This document shows, in pieces, positions 8,988 to 18,829 of a DNA stretch of 64,000 nucleotides; the stretch's first letter is position 1, and each line of letters starts with the position of its first letter. Under the pieces are notes generated by a model. The model was given only the letters and a program-made list of their open reading frames with translations, had not been told where the DNA came from and did not search any database. The stretch lies in the NCBI RefSeq assembly GCF_003628445.1, contig NZ_RBZO01000001.1, positions 236,207 to 300,206 on the forward strand, given 5' to 3'. Made by a program: the position numbers and the translations under genes. The DNA is from Oceanobacillus bengalensis. GTDB taxonomy: Bacteria; Bacillota; Bacilli; Bacillales; Amphibacillaceae.

Positions 8988-9089
8988 TTACTGATCGTCT
9001 TTTGGGACTCCTGCTTTTGCTTCGTATCCAGAAGTAAAAATGGAAACCAAAAATGTAATGATAACTCCGAATAATAATGCTAATTTCAT
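8988..9089 (-). CDS. 33-aa predicted single-pass membrane peptide
   Basis: A short open frame with a strong site, AAAGGAGG, seven bases before ATG. The peptide starts MKLALLFGVIITFLVSIF, a hydrophobic segment of about 18 residues, and continues TSGYEAKAG VPKDDQ. It could be a membrane micropeptide or a secretion signal with a short cargo. It faces trmL and ends next to a shared terminator. I do not recognise the family. The ribosome binding site and the clean hydrophobic-then-polar layout are the main support. Confidence 0.6.
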   Translation of the reverse strand: MKLALLFGVIITFLVSIFTSGYEAKAGVPKDDQ

Positions 9090-9166
9090 ATGTAATCCTC
9101 CTTTATGATTAAGAGTACACTTCCATATATAACATATTATAAATGAAAATACTTGTATTGTTAAAC

Positions 9167-9178
9167 GAAATCGATTTC
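9167..9178. promoter_or_regulatory. 12-bp perfect palindrome upstream of odhA
   Basis: GAAATCGATTTC is a perfect inverted repeat lying between the divergent 33-aa ORF and odhA. It could be an operator for either, but no regulator is identified. Confidence 0.35.
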
Positions 9179-9352
9179 ATAATTAATAACATAATATTCC
9201 AAATTTTAACTTTAAATAGGCGATAATTATGATAATTCTTTTTCTTATATAAATATCTGAACAAATATTGTCTACACTCATAAAATGAGGTATATTAATT
9301 GGTGAGGGCAATTGTATAAACATTAACCGTTTACATAAACGGGTAAGGACTT

Positions 9353-12211
9353 ATGGGGGTATTCATCGTGGTAGTAGGATTGGAAGAATCTACTAGTAAA
9401 TTTTGGGAGCAGTTTTTCGGCCCGAACATGGGGTATGTTGAAGAACAGTACGAATTGTACAAACAAGATCCAGAAGCTGTCGAGCCTTCAATTAGAGACA
9501 TTTTCGATCAATATGGATCTCCTGAATGGCTGTCCAAGCAAAATAATAGCACAAACTTAACGACATCAGAAGTACAAACAACTTTTGATGTGAAGAAACT
9601 TTCCTCAGCATTCCAACTTGTTGAGGCTATTCGTCGTTATGGGCATTTGGAAGCCGACATCTATCCAGTTGGCAGGCATAAGGACCCGAATTCGCATGAA
9701 ATTGATATAGCAAAATACGGGTTAACCGAAGAAGATCTTAAAAATATACCAGCATCGTGGCTCTGGGATAAGGGCTCGAGTAATGTTGTAGATGGTTTAG
9801 ATGTTATAAGGACGTTGAAGAAGTATTATACGGGTACAATAACGTTTGAATACGATCACGTGAATAACGATGATGAAAGAAAATGGTTATTTGATTTAAT
9901 AGAGTCTGGTAATGCTAGATTAGAGTTATCATCTGAAGAACGTAAAGAAATCTTAAAACGATTAGCTGATGTAGAAGGATTCGAGACCTTCTTACAAAAG
10001 ACATTTGTCGGTCAAAAGCGTTTTTCCATCCAAGGTTTGGAAGTCATGGTACCGATGCTTGAGAAAATTGTTGAATTTGGCACATCTGACAAAGTAGAAG
10101 ATGTCATGATGGGAATGGCACACCGCGGGCGTCTATCCGTACTAGCACATGTTTTAGGGAAACCATTTGATAAGATTTTCTCTGAATTCCACCATGCTGC
10201 TAATAAAGAGTTAATACCTTCTGAAGGTTCGCGCAGTATTAATTATGGTTGGACTGGTGACGTGAAATACCACTTTGGTGCGAAGAGAGAGGTTAAAGGT
10301 ACAACACAGGTTACCTTAGCAAATAATCCTTCCCACCTAGAGTTTGTTAATCCAATTGTTGAAGGCTTTACACGTGCGGCACAGGATGAGCGTTCTGAAA
10401 GAGGCTTTCCAAAACGTGATGTCAATAAAGCATTTTGTGTTGTTATTCATGGAGATGCAGCATTTATTGGTGAAGGCGTTGTAGCGGAAACATTAAACTT
10501 AAGTGGTTTACCTGGATATAGTACTGGTGGAACTGTCCATATCATTGCAAACAATTTGTTGGGATATACAACGAACCGTGAAGATGGTCGTTCAACAAGA
10601 TATGCAAGTGATCTGGCAAAAGGATTCGAAATTCCAATTATTCGCGTTAATGCGGATGACCCGATTTCTTGTCTGTCTGCTGTGAAAATAGCTTATGAAT
10701 ATCGCAAAAAATTTAATAAGGATTTTCTAATTGATTTAGTTGGATATCGTCGTTATGGTCATAATGAAATGGATGAACCACGAACAACACAACCGAAACT
10801 CTACCAGGAAATTGATAACCATCCTTCTGTTACGAATGTATTTGCAAGTGCATTAGAGGAAAAAGGTCATATCAAGCCTGAAGAATTTAAGCAAATCACG
10901 GAAGATGTTCAGAATAAACTACGCGATATTTATAATAGTATGAAAGAAAATGATCAGGTAGACTCTGAACCACCATTCATGCCTGAGGTATTACGTAATG
11001 GTCTTGACAAGTTTGAAACAGCTGTTGATATTGATACACTAAAAGCTTTAAATAAAGGTTTACTTGATAGACCAGCAGGGTTTAGTGGGTTTAAAAAGAC
11101 GGAGAAAATTCTTAACCGTCGTGAGAACGCATTAGATGAAGGAAATAAAGCTGACTGGGGAACTGGGGAAGCGTTAGCATATGCATCTATATTGAAAGAT
11201 GGCATTCCGATTCGTATAACCGGGCAGGATACAGAACGCGGAACTTTTGCTCATCGTCATATGGTGCTTAATGACACTGTTACTGGGGAAAAATATAGCC
11301 CACTACAAGGACTACAACAAGCCAATGCATCATTTGAGATTAGAAATAGTCCATTATCTGAGGTAGGTGTTCTAGGGTTTGAATATGGCTATAGCATTCA
11401 ATCACCAGAAACATTGGTTATATGGGAAGCACAATTTGGTGATTTTGTTAACGTTGCTCAAGTAATGTTTGACCAATTCATTTCATCTGCACGTGCAAAA
11501 TGGGATGATAAATCAAACATGGTAATGCTTCTGCCTCATGGCTATGAAGGCCAAGGACCTGAGCATTCCAGTGCACGTCTAGAGAGATTTTTACAAATGT
11601 CTGCTGAAAATAACTGGATTGTTGCTTATCCAACTTCATCAGCACAGCTCTTCCACCTATTACGCAGGCAGGCTAGGTTAGGTGGACGTGATGAAGCAAG
11701 ACCATTAATCGTTATGACACCGAAAAGTAGTATGATTCGAAACGAACGTATGGCTTCAGCTGCCGAAGAATTTTCAGAAGGTAAATTTGAAGCATTAAAG
11801 AATCAACCGAACTTAAAAGTAAGTAATAAGAATGCTAAACGCTTACTCATTGGTAGTGGAAAGATAATGGTGGAAATTGATGAAGCAATTGAAAATGCAG
11901 ACCAGGATTTCTCATGGCTACGTGCATTGCGTCTGGAACAGATTTATCCTTTCCCTAAAAAGGCATTAGAAGAGATCTTAAACAAATTACCTAATCTAGA
12001 AGAAATTGTATGGGTGCAAGAAGAACCAAAAAATATGGGGGCATGGGATTTTGTTGATGTTTTCTTAAGAGAATCTCTAAAAGAAGGGCAGAAATTACGC
12101 TATATTGGTCGTCCAGATCGCTCCGCACCTGCAGTGGGATTACCAAATGTTCATAAATATGAACAAAGCCAAATCATACAACAAGCAATTAGCATAGAAG
12201 GGGGAAATTAA
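9353..12211 (+). CDS. odhA: 2-oxoglutarate dehydrogenase E1 component
   Basis: A ~950-aa thiamine-diphosphate enzyme of the TCA cycle that decarboxylates 2-oxoglutarate and transfers the succinyl group to the E2 lipoyl domain. Visible are the N-terminal [30 protein letters not shown], the ThDP-binding region [19 protein letters not shown] (about 366-384) with the following NN, and GHNEMDEP. The length matches B. subtilis OdhA (944 aa). The start is uncertain: ATG at 9353 has AAGGA only three bases upstream, whereas an in-frame GTG at 9368 has GGGGGT at normal spacing and may be the true start. odhB follows after a single base, so translation is probably coupled. Confidence 0.96.
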   Translation: MGVFIVVVGLEESTSKFWEQFFGPNMGYVEEQYELYKQDPEAVEPSIRDIFDQYGSPEWLSKQNNSTNLTTSEVQTTFDVKKLSSAFQLVEAIRRYGHLEADIYPVGRHKDPNSHEIDIAKYGLTEEDLKNIPASWLWDKGSSNVVDGLDVIRTLKKYYTGTITFEYDHVNNDDERKWLFDLIESGNARLELSSEERKEILKRLADVEGFETFLQKTFVGQKRFSIQGLEVMVPMLEKIVEFGTSDKVEDVMMGMAHRGRLSVLAHVLGKPFDKIFSEFHHAANKELIPSEGSRSINYGWTGDVKYHFGAKREVKGTTQVTLANNPSHLEFVNPIVEGFTRAAQDERSERGFPKRDVNKAFCVVIHGDAAFIGEGVVAETLNLSGLPGYSTGGTVHIIANNLLGYTTNREDGRSTRYASDLAKGFEIPIIRVNADDPISCLSAVKIAYEYRKKFNKDFLIDLVGYRRYGHNEMDEPRTTQPKLYQEIDNHPSVTNVFASALEEKGHIKPEEFKQITEDVQNKLRDIYNSMKENDQVDSEPPFMPEVLRNGLDKFETAVDIDTLKALNKGLLDRPAGFSGFKKTEKILNRRENALDEGNKADWGTGEALAYASILKDGIPIRITGQDTERGTFAHRHMVLNDTVTGEKYSPLQGLQQANASFEIRNSPLSEVGVLGFEYGYSIQSPETLVIWEAQFGDFVNVAQVMFDQFISSARAKWDDKSNMVMLLPHGYEGQGPEHSSARLERFLQMSAENNWIVAYPTSSAQLFHLLRRQARLGGRDEARPLIVMTPKSSMIRNERMASAAEEFSEGKFEALKNQPNLKVSNKNAKRLLIGSGKIMVEIDEAIENADQDFSWLRALRLEQIYPFPKKALEEILNKLPNLEEIVWVQEEPKNMGAWDFVDVFLRESLKEGQKLRYIGRPDRSAPAVGLPNVHKYEQSQIIQQAISIEGGN

Positions 12212-12212
12212 A

Positions 12213-13466
12213 GTGGCAGAAATAAAAATACCAGAACTTGCAGAATCAATTACAGAGGGTACAATTGCAGAATGGCTTGTACAAAAAGGGCAGAAGATTG
12301 AAAAAGGGGATCCGGTAGTAGAATTAGAAACAGATAAAGTGAATGTAGAGGTAAACGCTGAACTTTCTGGTGTTATTACAGAGATTCTTCATGAAGAAGG
12401 CGATGATGTTGCAGTTGGTGATGTCATTGCAAAAATGGACGAAAATGGTGAAGCGGGATCGTCACCTGCAGCTGAGGAAGCGAAGGAAGCAGAAGCTCCT
12501 AAGGCTGAACCGACCCAAGCACCGAAAGAGGAAGCAAAGGCATCTGAAAAACCAGCAGCAGAAGCTAATGGAAATATCATTGCAACACCTGCAGCTAGAA
12601 AACGGGCAAGAGAACTTGGCATCGATTTAAGTGAAATTAGTGCACGCGATCCACTTGGCCGTGTTCGTCCAGATGATGTAGATGCAGCAGTCCTTGCAAA
12701 GAATGCACCGAAAGCTGAAAAAACCGCTAAGAAAGAAGCAAATCCTGCAAGAACAGAATTTGAAAAGCCGGTTGAGCGCGTGAAAATGACTCGTCGCCGT
12801 CAAACAATCGCGAAAAATCTCGTAAATGTACAACAAGAAGCAGCGATGTTGACGACATTTAACGAAGTAGATATGACAGCAATTATGGAATTACGTAAAC
12901 AACGTAAGGACAAATTTGTACAAAAACATGGTGTGAAACTAGGATTCATGTCGTTCTTTACAAAAGCAGTTGTAGGAGCGCTAAAGGAATTTCCACTATT
13001 GAATGCTGAAATTCAAGGTAATGAGCTTGTTGTGAAGAAATTCTATGACATTGGTATTGCAGTATCGACAGATGATGGTTTAGTAGTACCAGTTGTACGT
13101 GATGCGGACAGATTGACATTTGCAGGCATCGAAAAAGCGATTGCAGATTTGGGAATAAAAGCGCGTGATAATAAACTAGCATTAACAGATTTACAAGGTG
13201 GTTCATTTACGATCACAAATGGTGGTACATTTGGTTCAATGATGTCTACACCAATCTTAAATGCACCACAAGTTGGTATCTTGGGAATGCATAATATCGT
13301 TAAACGAGCAGTTGTAATGGCAGATGATTCGATTGAAGTACGCCCTATGATGTACTTAGCCGTTTCCTATGATCACCGCATTGTTGACGGAAAAGAAGCA
13401 GTTAGCTTCCTAGTGCGAATTAAAGAAATGTTAGAGGATCCTGAAACATTACTATTAGAAGGATAA
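12213..13466 (+). CDS. odhB: Dihydrolipoamide succinyltransferase (E2)
   Basis: A 417-aa E2 core enzyme that accepts succinyl from OdhA and passes it to CoA. The N-terminal lipoyl domain (1-80) has Lys42 in [11 protein letters not shown]. An Ala/Pro/Glu/Lys-rich linker (about 85-120) leads to a peripheral subunit-binding domain ([16 protein letters not shown], about 124-160), then the catalytic domain with His388 and Asp392 in YDHRIVDG. The start is GTG behind AAGGGGG inside the odhA 3' end. E3 (lipoamide dehydrogenase) is not encoded here, as in other Bacillaceae where it comes from another operon. Confidence 0.97.
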   Translation: MAEIKIPELAESITEGTIAEWLVQKGQKIEKGDPVVELETDKVNVEVNAELSGVITEILHEEGDDVAVGDVIAKMDENGEAGSSPAAEEAKEAEAPKAEPTQAPKEEAKASEKPAAEANGNIIATPAARKRARELGIDLSEISARDPLGRVRPDDVDAAVLAKNAPKAEKTAKKEANPARTEFEKPVERVKMTRRRQTIAKNLVNVQQEAAMLTTFNEVDMTAIMELRKQRKDKFVQKHGVKLGFMSFFTKAVVGALKEFPLLNAEIQGNELVVKKFYDIGIAVSTDDGLVVPVVRDADRLTFAGIEKAIADLGIKARDNKLALTDLQGGSFTITNGGTFGSMMSTPILNAPQVGILGMHNIVKRAVVMADDSIEVRPMMYLAVSYDHRIVDGKEAVSFLVRIKEMLEDPETLLLEG

Positions 13467-13474
13467 AACTTGAT

Positions 13475-13509
13475 AGAAAACCCTCGCGAAATGCGGGGGT
13501 TTTCTATTT
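13475..13509 (+). terminator. Intrinsic terminator of odhAB
   Basis: AGAAAACCC..GC pairs with GC..GGGTTTTCT and is followed by a T-rich stretch, starting 9 bases after the odhB stop. Confidence 0.9.
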
Positions 13510-13724
13510 GGTAGTTATTTACTAAACCGAGTAAGCAAAAGTGAATGGATAAACAGTCACCAAATCAAAATGGATTATATAATGTCTGAAATGAAGATGT
13601 AATATGACTTTTATCGTTTCAAGAGAAGAGATTACCCGAAACAAAAACCATTGCAAATGAATCAAAAAACGAATAGTATAGAAACGTTGGTTATTTTTTA
13701 ATGAAAGCAAGGTGTATGAATGGA

Positions 13725-15011
13725 ATGAAAGACTTCTTTAAACTTAAACAGAATCGTACAAGTTTTCGTACAGAGTTTACTGCAGGTGTTACAACGTTTC
13801 TAACAATGGCGTATATTATCGTTGTAAATCCTGCGATACTTTTCGGTGCGGGAGTTCCTTTTGAACAGGTATTTATGGCCACCGTTATTGCGGCTGTGGT
13901 GGGATCGCTTATCATGGGGATTTTTGCAAACTATCCAATTGCAATTGCACCAGGAATGGGCTTGAATGCATATTTCGCAACGGTTGTTGCTACGCAGGGG
14001 TTGTCCTATCAAATCGTATTTGGAGCTGTCTTTTTAGCTGGTATTTTATTTATTTTATTAAGTTTAACAAAATTGCGAGAAACATTGATTTTTGCAATAC
14101 CTGATACGATTAAGTATGGAATCACATCGGGAATTGGTTTGTTTATTGCACTCGTTGGTTTGAGAAATGCAGGTATTGTTGTGCCAAACGAAGCAAATAT
14201 TATCGGATTAGGCGATTTAACAGATCCGATGGTTGCCCTAACTATTGTTGGCTTATTTATTACATTAATTTTATATGTTTTAAACATTAAAGGAGCACTA
14301 TTTTTCGGAATGGTTGCAACGGCTATTATTGCATTGTTTACAGGCCAACTTCATTTTGATGGCATCATATCGGCACCACCAGCACCGGTATTTTTTGATA
14401 TTGATATTGCAGGGGTTTTTGCAAACGGATTGTATACGGTGATATTTGCATTCTTACTTGTAACATTATTTGATACAACTGGTACAATTATTGGTGTTTC
14501 AGAACAAGCTGGATTTATGAAAAATGGGAAAATGCCAAGGTCAAAAGAGGCACTGCTCGCAGATGCCACGGCAACTACTGTTGGATCGATGTTTGGAACA
14601 AGTCCATCAACAGCTTATATTGAATCAACAGCAGGTGTTGCTGCAGGTGGTAGAACGGGATTGACTTCAATTATTGTCGCTTTACTTTTTGCGCTTTCTA
14701 TTTTCTTTACACCTATTATTTCAGTAATCGCTAATATCCCAGCTATCACATCACCAGTACTTATTATTGTAGGCTGTTTCATGATGGAAGGATTAGCAAA
14801 AGTAGAGTGGAAACAGTTTGATGAGGCATTTCCAGCATTTGCAATTATTCTTACTATGCCATTTACGTCTAGTATTGCAACGGGGATTGCAATTGGATTC
14901 ATTACCTACCCAATATTAAAATTAGCGAAAGGGAGAGGGAAAGACGTTCACTGGATTATTTATATCTTTGCTCTCCTATTCATGGTCCAATTGTTATTTT
15001 TCCCAATGTGA
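13725..15011 (+). CDS. NCS2-family purine permease (guanine/hypoxanthine, PbuG/AzgA-like)
   Basis: A ~428-aa integral membrane protein with about 12-14 hydrophobic segments, importing purine bases by proton symport. AzgA-branch signatures are visible: TEFTAGVTTFLTMAYIIVVNP near the N-terminus, the short helix PIAIAPGMGLNAYF, TLFDTTGTIIGVSEQAG, and the conserved TSPSTAYIESTAGVAAGGRTG. I prefer the ATG at 13725 because AAGGTG precedes it; in-frame ATGs at 13701 and 13716 have poorer spacing. I looked for a purine riboswitch in the leader (13510-13724) and saw none. Which purine it carries cannot be read from sequence. Confidence 0.9.
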   Translation: MKDFFKLKQNRTSFRTEFTAGVTTFLTMAYIIVVNPAILFGAGVPFEQVFMATVIAAVVGSLIMGIFANYPIAIAPGMGLNAYFATVVATQGLSYQIVFGAVFLAGILFILLSLTKLRETLIFAIPDTIKYGITSGIGLFIALVGLRNAGIVVPNEANIIGLGDLTDPMVALTIVGLFITLILYVLNIKGALFFGMVATAIIALFTGQLHFDGIISAPPAPVFFDIDIAGVFANGLYTVIFAFLLVTLFDTTGTIIGVSEQAGFMKNGKMPRSKEALLADATATTVGSMFGTSPSTAYIESTAGVAAGGRTGLTSIIVALLFALSIFFTPIISVIANIPAITSPVLIIVGCFMMEGLAKVEWKQFDEAFPAFAIILTMPFTSSIATGIAIGFITYPILKLAKGRGKDVHWIIYIFALLFMVQLLFFPM

Positions 15012-15026
15012 TGTGTCAATGAAAGT

Positions 15027-15057
15027 ATGCACAAGTACATGCTTGTGCATTTTTTTA
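15027..15057 (+). terminator. Intrinsic terminator of the purine permease gene
   Basis: ATGCACAAG pairs with CTTGTGCAT and is followed by seven T. Confidence 0.9.
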
Positions 15058-15132
15058 TGTTAATTACATAGGAGTTAGGGAATAACTATAAAAGTCACTA
15101 GAGAATCTAAGACATACAGGGAGGATTATTCT

Positions 15133-16320
15133 ATGGATATTTTACTAGGCATCTTAGCAATTGTTGTTGTTTTTGGACTTGCTTTTTTGATGTCAAATGA
15201 TAAGAAGAATATTAATTATACAGGCTTAGGGATTATGCTTGGATTACAATTAGTTATTACATGGTTCATGTTCAAAACAGAAATTGGAGCAGCGATTATT
15301 AATGGAATCTCAGCGGTTTTCAATAAATTAATTGAGTTCGGTACAGAGGGGATAAACTTTGTAGTAGGTGGAATTGTAGTTGGAGAAGGCGGCGTTTTCT
15401 TCTTCAATGTATTGTTGCTTATTATTTTCTTTGCAACATTGCTTTCTGTCCTTACTTATTTAAAAATTCTTCCAGCCATTATTAAATACGTTGGTGGTTT
15501 AATTTCAAAGATAACAGGTCTACCGAGAATTGAGTCGTTTAATGCAGTGAACAGTATTTTTTTCGGGCAGTCTGAAGCATTGATTGCTATTCGTTCGCAG
15601 TTCCATCATTTACATGCAAATAGGCTATTTATTGTTTGTGCGTCTGCAATGAGTTCTGTTTCGGCTTCAATTGTTGGTGCTTATATTCAGATGCTTCCAG
15701 CTGAATATATTTTGGTCGCTTTACCATTAAATATGTTTAGTGCATTAATGGTTGCATCGATGCTGAATCCAGTAGTCGTACCGAAAGAAGAGGACATTGT
15801 CGATGTGAAAGATGTATCAGATGATAGAAGTGTATTTGAAGCAATGGGAAATGGCGCGCTTGAAGGTGGAAAAATTGCATTAATTGTAGCTACAATGTTA
15901 ATCGCATTTATTGCGTCCCTAGAGTTGGTAAACTGGCTAATTCAACTTGTATTTGCAGGTATAACTCTGCAACAGATTTTAGGGTATGTTTTTGCACCAA
16001 TTGGGATATTGATGGGGATCCCAATGAATGAAGTTATTGATGCTGGTGCAATCATGGGGACAAAAATAGTAACGAATGAGTTTGTGGCAATGCTCGAATT
16101 TCAACCAATGATGGAATTTATGTCAGAGAAGACAATTGCCATTGTAACGGTATTCTTAACTAGTTTTGCAAACTTTTCTTCAATTGGTATTATCGCAGGT
16201 ACAGTTAAGGGTATTGATGGAGATAAGGCAAGGCTTGTATCTGGATTTGGAATGAAGCTATTAATTGGTGCGATTTTAACTTCTATCCTTTCTGCAACAG
16301 TTGCAGGATTATTTATTTAA
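15133..16320 (+). CDS. Concentrative nucleoside transporter (CNT family, NupC-like)
   Basis: A 395-aa membrane protein of the CNT/NupC family that imports nucleosides with a cation. It has the N-terminal hydrophobic helices, then the conserved G(E)GGVFFFNVLLLIIFFATLL region, PRIESFNAVNSIFFGQSEA with the QSE substrate motif, CASAMSSVSASIVGAY, and the C-terminal FANFSSIGIIAGTVKG. The length is typical (about 395-405). Its own leader separates it from the purine permease gene, but both serve purine/pyrimidine salvage. The ATG has GGGAGG upstream. Confidence 0.93.
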   Translation: MDILLGILAIVVVFGLAFLMSNDKKNINYTGLGIMLGLQLVITWFMFKTEIGAAIINGISAVFNKLIEFGTEGINFVVGGIVVGEGGVFFFNVLLLIIFFATLLSVLTYLKILPAIIKYVGGLISKITGLPRIESFNAVNSIFFGQSEALIAIRSQFHHLHANRLFIVCASAMSSVSASIVGAYIQMLPAEYILVALPLNMFSALMVASMLNPVVVPKEEDIVDVKDVSDDRSVFEAMGNGALEGGKIALIVATMLIAFIASLELVNWLIQLVFAGITLQQILGYVFAPIGILMGIPMNEVIDAGAIMGTKIVTNEFVAMLEFQPMMEFMSEKTIAIVTVFLTSFANFSSIGIIAGTVKGIDGDKARLVSGFGMKLLIGAILTSILSATVAGLFI

Positions 16321-16352
16321 GGTGAGGGGATATCCTCTCACCTTGTTTTTTT
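16319..16352 (+). terminator. Intrinsic terminator of the nucleoside transporter gene
   Basis: AAGGTGAG and CTCACCTT pair around GGATATCC, and seven T follow. It starts at the stop codon and also forms the left boundary of the 51-bp repeat array. Confidence 0.92.
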
Positions 16353-16424
16353 ATTATTCAATTTCGATATAAGTTGTGATGGAAAATGTATAAACTGCGA
16401 AGTAACAATAATTTGGGAAATTTT

Positions 16425-17185
16425 CTTGAGAAGGCTTATCAAGTTCATTTCAAGAGAATTTTGCTCAATTTTAATCTTGAGAAGGCTTATCAAGTTCATT
16501 TCATGAGGGTTTTTCACTATTTTAATCTTGAGAAGGCTTATCAAGTTCATTTGAAGAGGGTTTTGGTCTATTTTAATCTTGAGAAGGCTTATCAAGTTCA
16601 TTTCAAGAGGATTTTGCTCAATTTTAATCTTGAGAAGGCTTATCAAGTTCATTTGAAGAGAATTTTGCTCTATTTTAATCTTGAGAAGGCTTATCAAGTT
16701 CATTTCATGAGGGTTTTTCTCTATTTTAATCTTGAGAAGGCTTATCAAGTTCATTTGAAGAGGGTTTTGGTCTATTTTAATCTTGAGAAGGCTTATCAAG
16801 TTCATTTGAAGAGAATTTTGCTCAATTTTAATCTTGAGAAGGCTTATCAAGTTCATTTGAAGAGGGTTTTGGTCTATTTTAATCTTGAGAAGGCTTATCA
16901 AGTTCATTTGAAGAGAATTTTGCTCTATTTTAATCTTGAGAAGGCTTATCAAGTTCATTTGAAGAGAATTTTGCTCTATTTTAATCTTGAGAAGGCTTAT
17001 CAAGTTCATTTGAAGAGGGTGTCTATTTTAATCTTGAGAAGGCTTATCAAGTTCATTTGAAGAGGATTTTGCTCAATTTTAATCTTGAGAAGGCTTATCA
17101 AGTTCATTTCATGAGAATTTTTCTCTATTTTAATCTTGAGAAGGCTTATCAAGTTCATTTCAAGAGAATCTTGCTCTATTTCATT
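16425..17185. repeat. 51-bp tandem repeat array, 15 copies
   Basis: Fourteen 51-bp units and one 47-bp unit (16986-17032), each beginning CTTGAGAAGGCTTATCAAG, a near-perfect palindrome (CTTGA-g-AAG-g-CTT-a-TCAAG), followed by TTCATTT and a more variable purine-rich and T-rich part. Variation is confined to a few alternatives per position (GAAGAGGG, CAAGAGAA, ATGAGGG; GGTCTA or GCTCAA). A degenerate 16th unit starts at 17186. It fills the gap between convergent nucleoside-transporter and MATE genes and is bracketed by their terminators. Because 51 is a multiple of 3, both strands stay open for about 670 bases, but this is not taken as coding. Confidence 0.97.
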
Positions 17186-17343
17186 CTTGATAGCTCCGTT
17201 GAGTATTGGCATTCATAATTCTTTATTGATCTTGAGAGTACAAGCAAGATTTTTTTTAAAGTTCGATGTTACCGCGCATTTTATATCAACTACTAACTAA
17301 ATTTACTGAGGTAAAATCAACTAACTTCAAAAAAACATAGCCT

Positions 17344-17377
17344 AAAAAACTCACCCACAAATCAATGTGCGGGTGAG
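17344..17377 (-). terminator. Intrinsic terminator overlapping the MATE stop codon
   Basis: On the minus strand CTCACCCGCACA pairs with TGTGGGTGAG, then TTTTTT. The last codons of the MATE gene form the ascending arm and the TGA lies in the loop. Confidence 0.88.
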
Positions 17378-18726
17378 CTAATTTCTTTATACTTTTTTTG
17401 CAACGAAAATAATCTCCAAAATAATGCTATTGCACCACAGCTTAAACCGACTGTAATACCAACCCAATATCCGAAAGGCTCTAAAGCAGTATAGTTTGCT
17501 AAAATCCATCCTGTTGGTAGGCCAATCGCCCAGTAAGAAACGAGCGCAATAATCAATGTCATGTTTACATCCTTATAGCCTCGAAGTGCTCCTTGGATTG
17601 GTGCACCAAAGGCATCAGCTAGCTGATAGAAAATAGCAAAGAAGATGAATTGTGTTGTTAATTCAATAACTGCTGGGTCTGCGTTATACATTGCAGCTAC
17701 AGGTTCTCTTAATAAAAATAATATGCCGCCATTTAGTATTGCAATAAAGATAGAGCCACTAATACCAATGTACGCATATGTCCTAGCCTCTTTAAAGCGT
17801 CTTGCACCAACTTCAAAGCCAATTGGTATCGTTAATGCCATTCCAACACTTAGTGGAATCATATATAGTAATGAAGCGAAATTCATTGCAGCTTGATGTG
17901 CTGCGATCGTATTCGTACTATAAACACTCATTAAAATAGTTACAGCTGAAAAAATACTCGTTTCAAAGAACATCGCAAAACCAATCGGCATCCCAATCTT
18001 TAATTGGTCCCACCATTTGGCGAAACTTGGTATAACCCAATTGGAAAATACTTTATAGTCACGAAATGGATAAAATTTATAAACAACAGCGATGGAAATC
18101 AGGCAGACGAGCCAATAAGTTAGTGCCGTTCCAATACCAGCTCCAATACCTCCAAATGCTGGAACTCCAAATTTACCAAAGATAAAGATATAATTAAAGG
18201 CTATATTGATTGGCAATGATATTAAAATAACGAACATAGAAGTTCGTGTTTGACCGAGTCCATCCATGAAATTTCGAAGTGTACTAAATACAAATAATGG
18301 AATAATACCAGCACCTAGTGAAATAAGGTAATATTTAGCAATATGATAAACTTCATTTTCGAGATTCATTAGGTTTAATACTGGATCAAGTAAGATTCCA
18401 CCGATGATCATAACAACCATTCCAAGCGCGATAGAAAGGTATAATGCTTGCTGTATTTTTTCAGGCACGCTTTTATTTTCCTTTGCACCTGTAATTTGCG
18501 CTATAATGGGGGTAATTGCTAGTAATATCCCATTAATTGCTGTTAAAATTGGCACCCAAAGACTTGAACCGATTGCAACACCAGCTAAATCGGTTGCACC
18601 AGCACGACCAGACATAACGGTATCAAAGAAATTCATTAGATAGATTCCGACTTGCGTAATTAGGATAGGAATTAATATAATAAAAAATAATTTCAGTTTC
18701 TCTTTTAATGTTGATGTTTGATACAT
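17362..18726 (-). CDS. MATE-family multidrug/cation antiporter
   Basis: A 454-aa membrane protein with about 12 hydrophobic segments in two similar halves, the NorM/DinF layout. It begins YQTSTLKEKLKLFFIILIPILITQVGIYLMNFFDTVMSGRAG, with the typical first-helix QV..MNFFDTVM pattern. It probably exports cationic drugs in exchange for Na+ or H+. The start chosen is ATG at 18726, which has AAGGAAG upstream; a TTG two codons earlier is less well placed. It is divergent from murG, with a short shared promoter region. Substrate unknown. Confidence 0.92.
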   Translation of the reverse strand: MYQTSTLKEKLKLFFIILIPILITQVGIYLMNFFDTVMSGRAGATDLAGVAIGSSLWVPILTAINGILLAITPIIAQITGAKENKSVPEKIQQALYLSIALGMVVMIIGGILLDPVLNLMNLENEVYHIAKYYLISLGAGIIPLFVFSTLRNFMDGLGQTRTSMFVILISLPINIAFNYIFIFGKFGVPAFGGIGAGIGTALTYWLVCLISIAVVYKFYPFRDYKVFSNWVIPSFAKWWDQLKIGMPIGFAMFFETSIFSAVTILMSVYSTNTIAAHQAAMNFASLLYMIPLSVGMALTIPIGFEVGARRFKEARTYAYIGISGSIFIAILNGGILFLLREPVAAMYNADPAVIELTTQFIFFAIFYQLADAFGAPIQGALRGYKDVNMTLIIALVSYWAIGLPTGWILANYTALEPFGYWVGITVGLSCGAIALFWRLFSLQKKYKEISSPAH

Positions 18727-18829
18727 ATTCAATTCTTCCTTTTTTTATATATTTATATAGGGTAGAAAAGTAGGCATAAATGTTATTATAACGCTAATTT
18801 TTGAAAAGGGAAAGAAAGGACGTACATAG

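Noticed and set aside
12370-12630. Frames of 77-86 codons on both strands in the odhB linker
   Set aside because: They arise from the biased Ala/Glu/Lys codons of the lipoyl-to-core linker; the odhB frame is continuous and fully supported.
13510-13724. Possible purine riboswitch before the NCS2 permease
   Set aside because: I looked for the conserved guanine/xanthine aptamer junction sequences and a terminator next to them and found neither.
16338-17060. Two long frames, about 223-224 codons, on opposite strands through the 51-bp array
   Set aside because: They exist because 51 is a multiple of 3. Both strands are open at once, neither start has a good ribosome binding site, and the 47-bp unit breaks the frame near one end of each. 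A repeat protein is unlikely.
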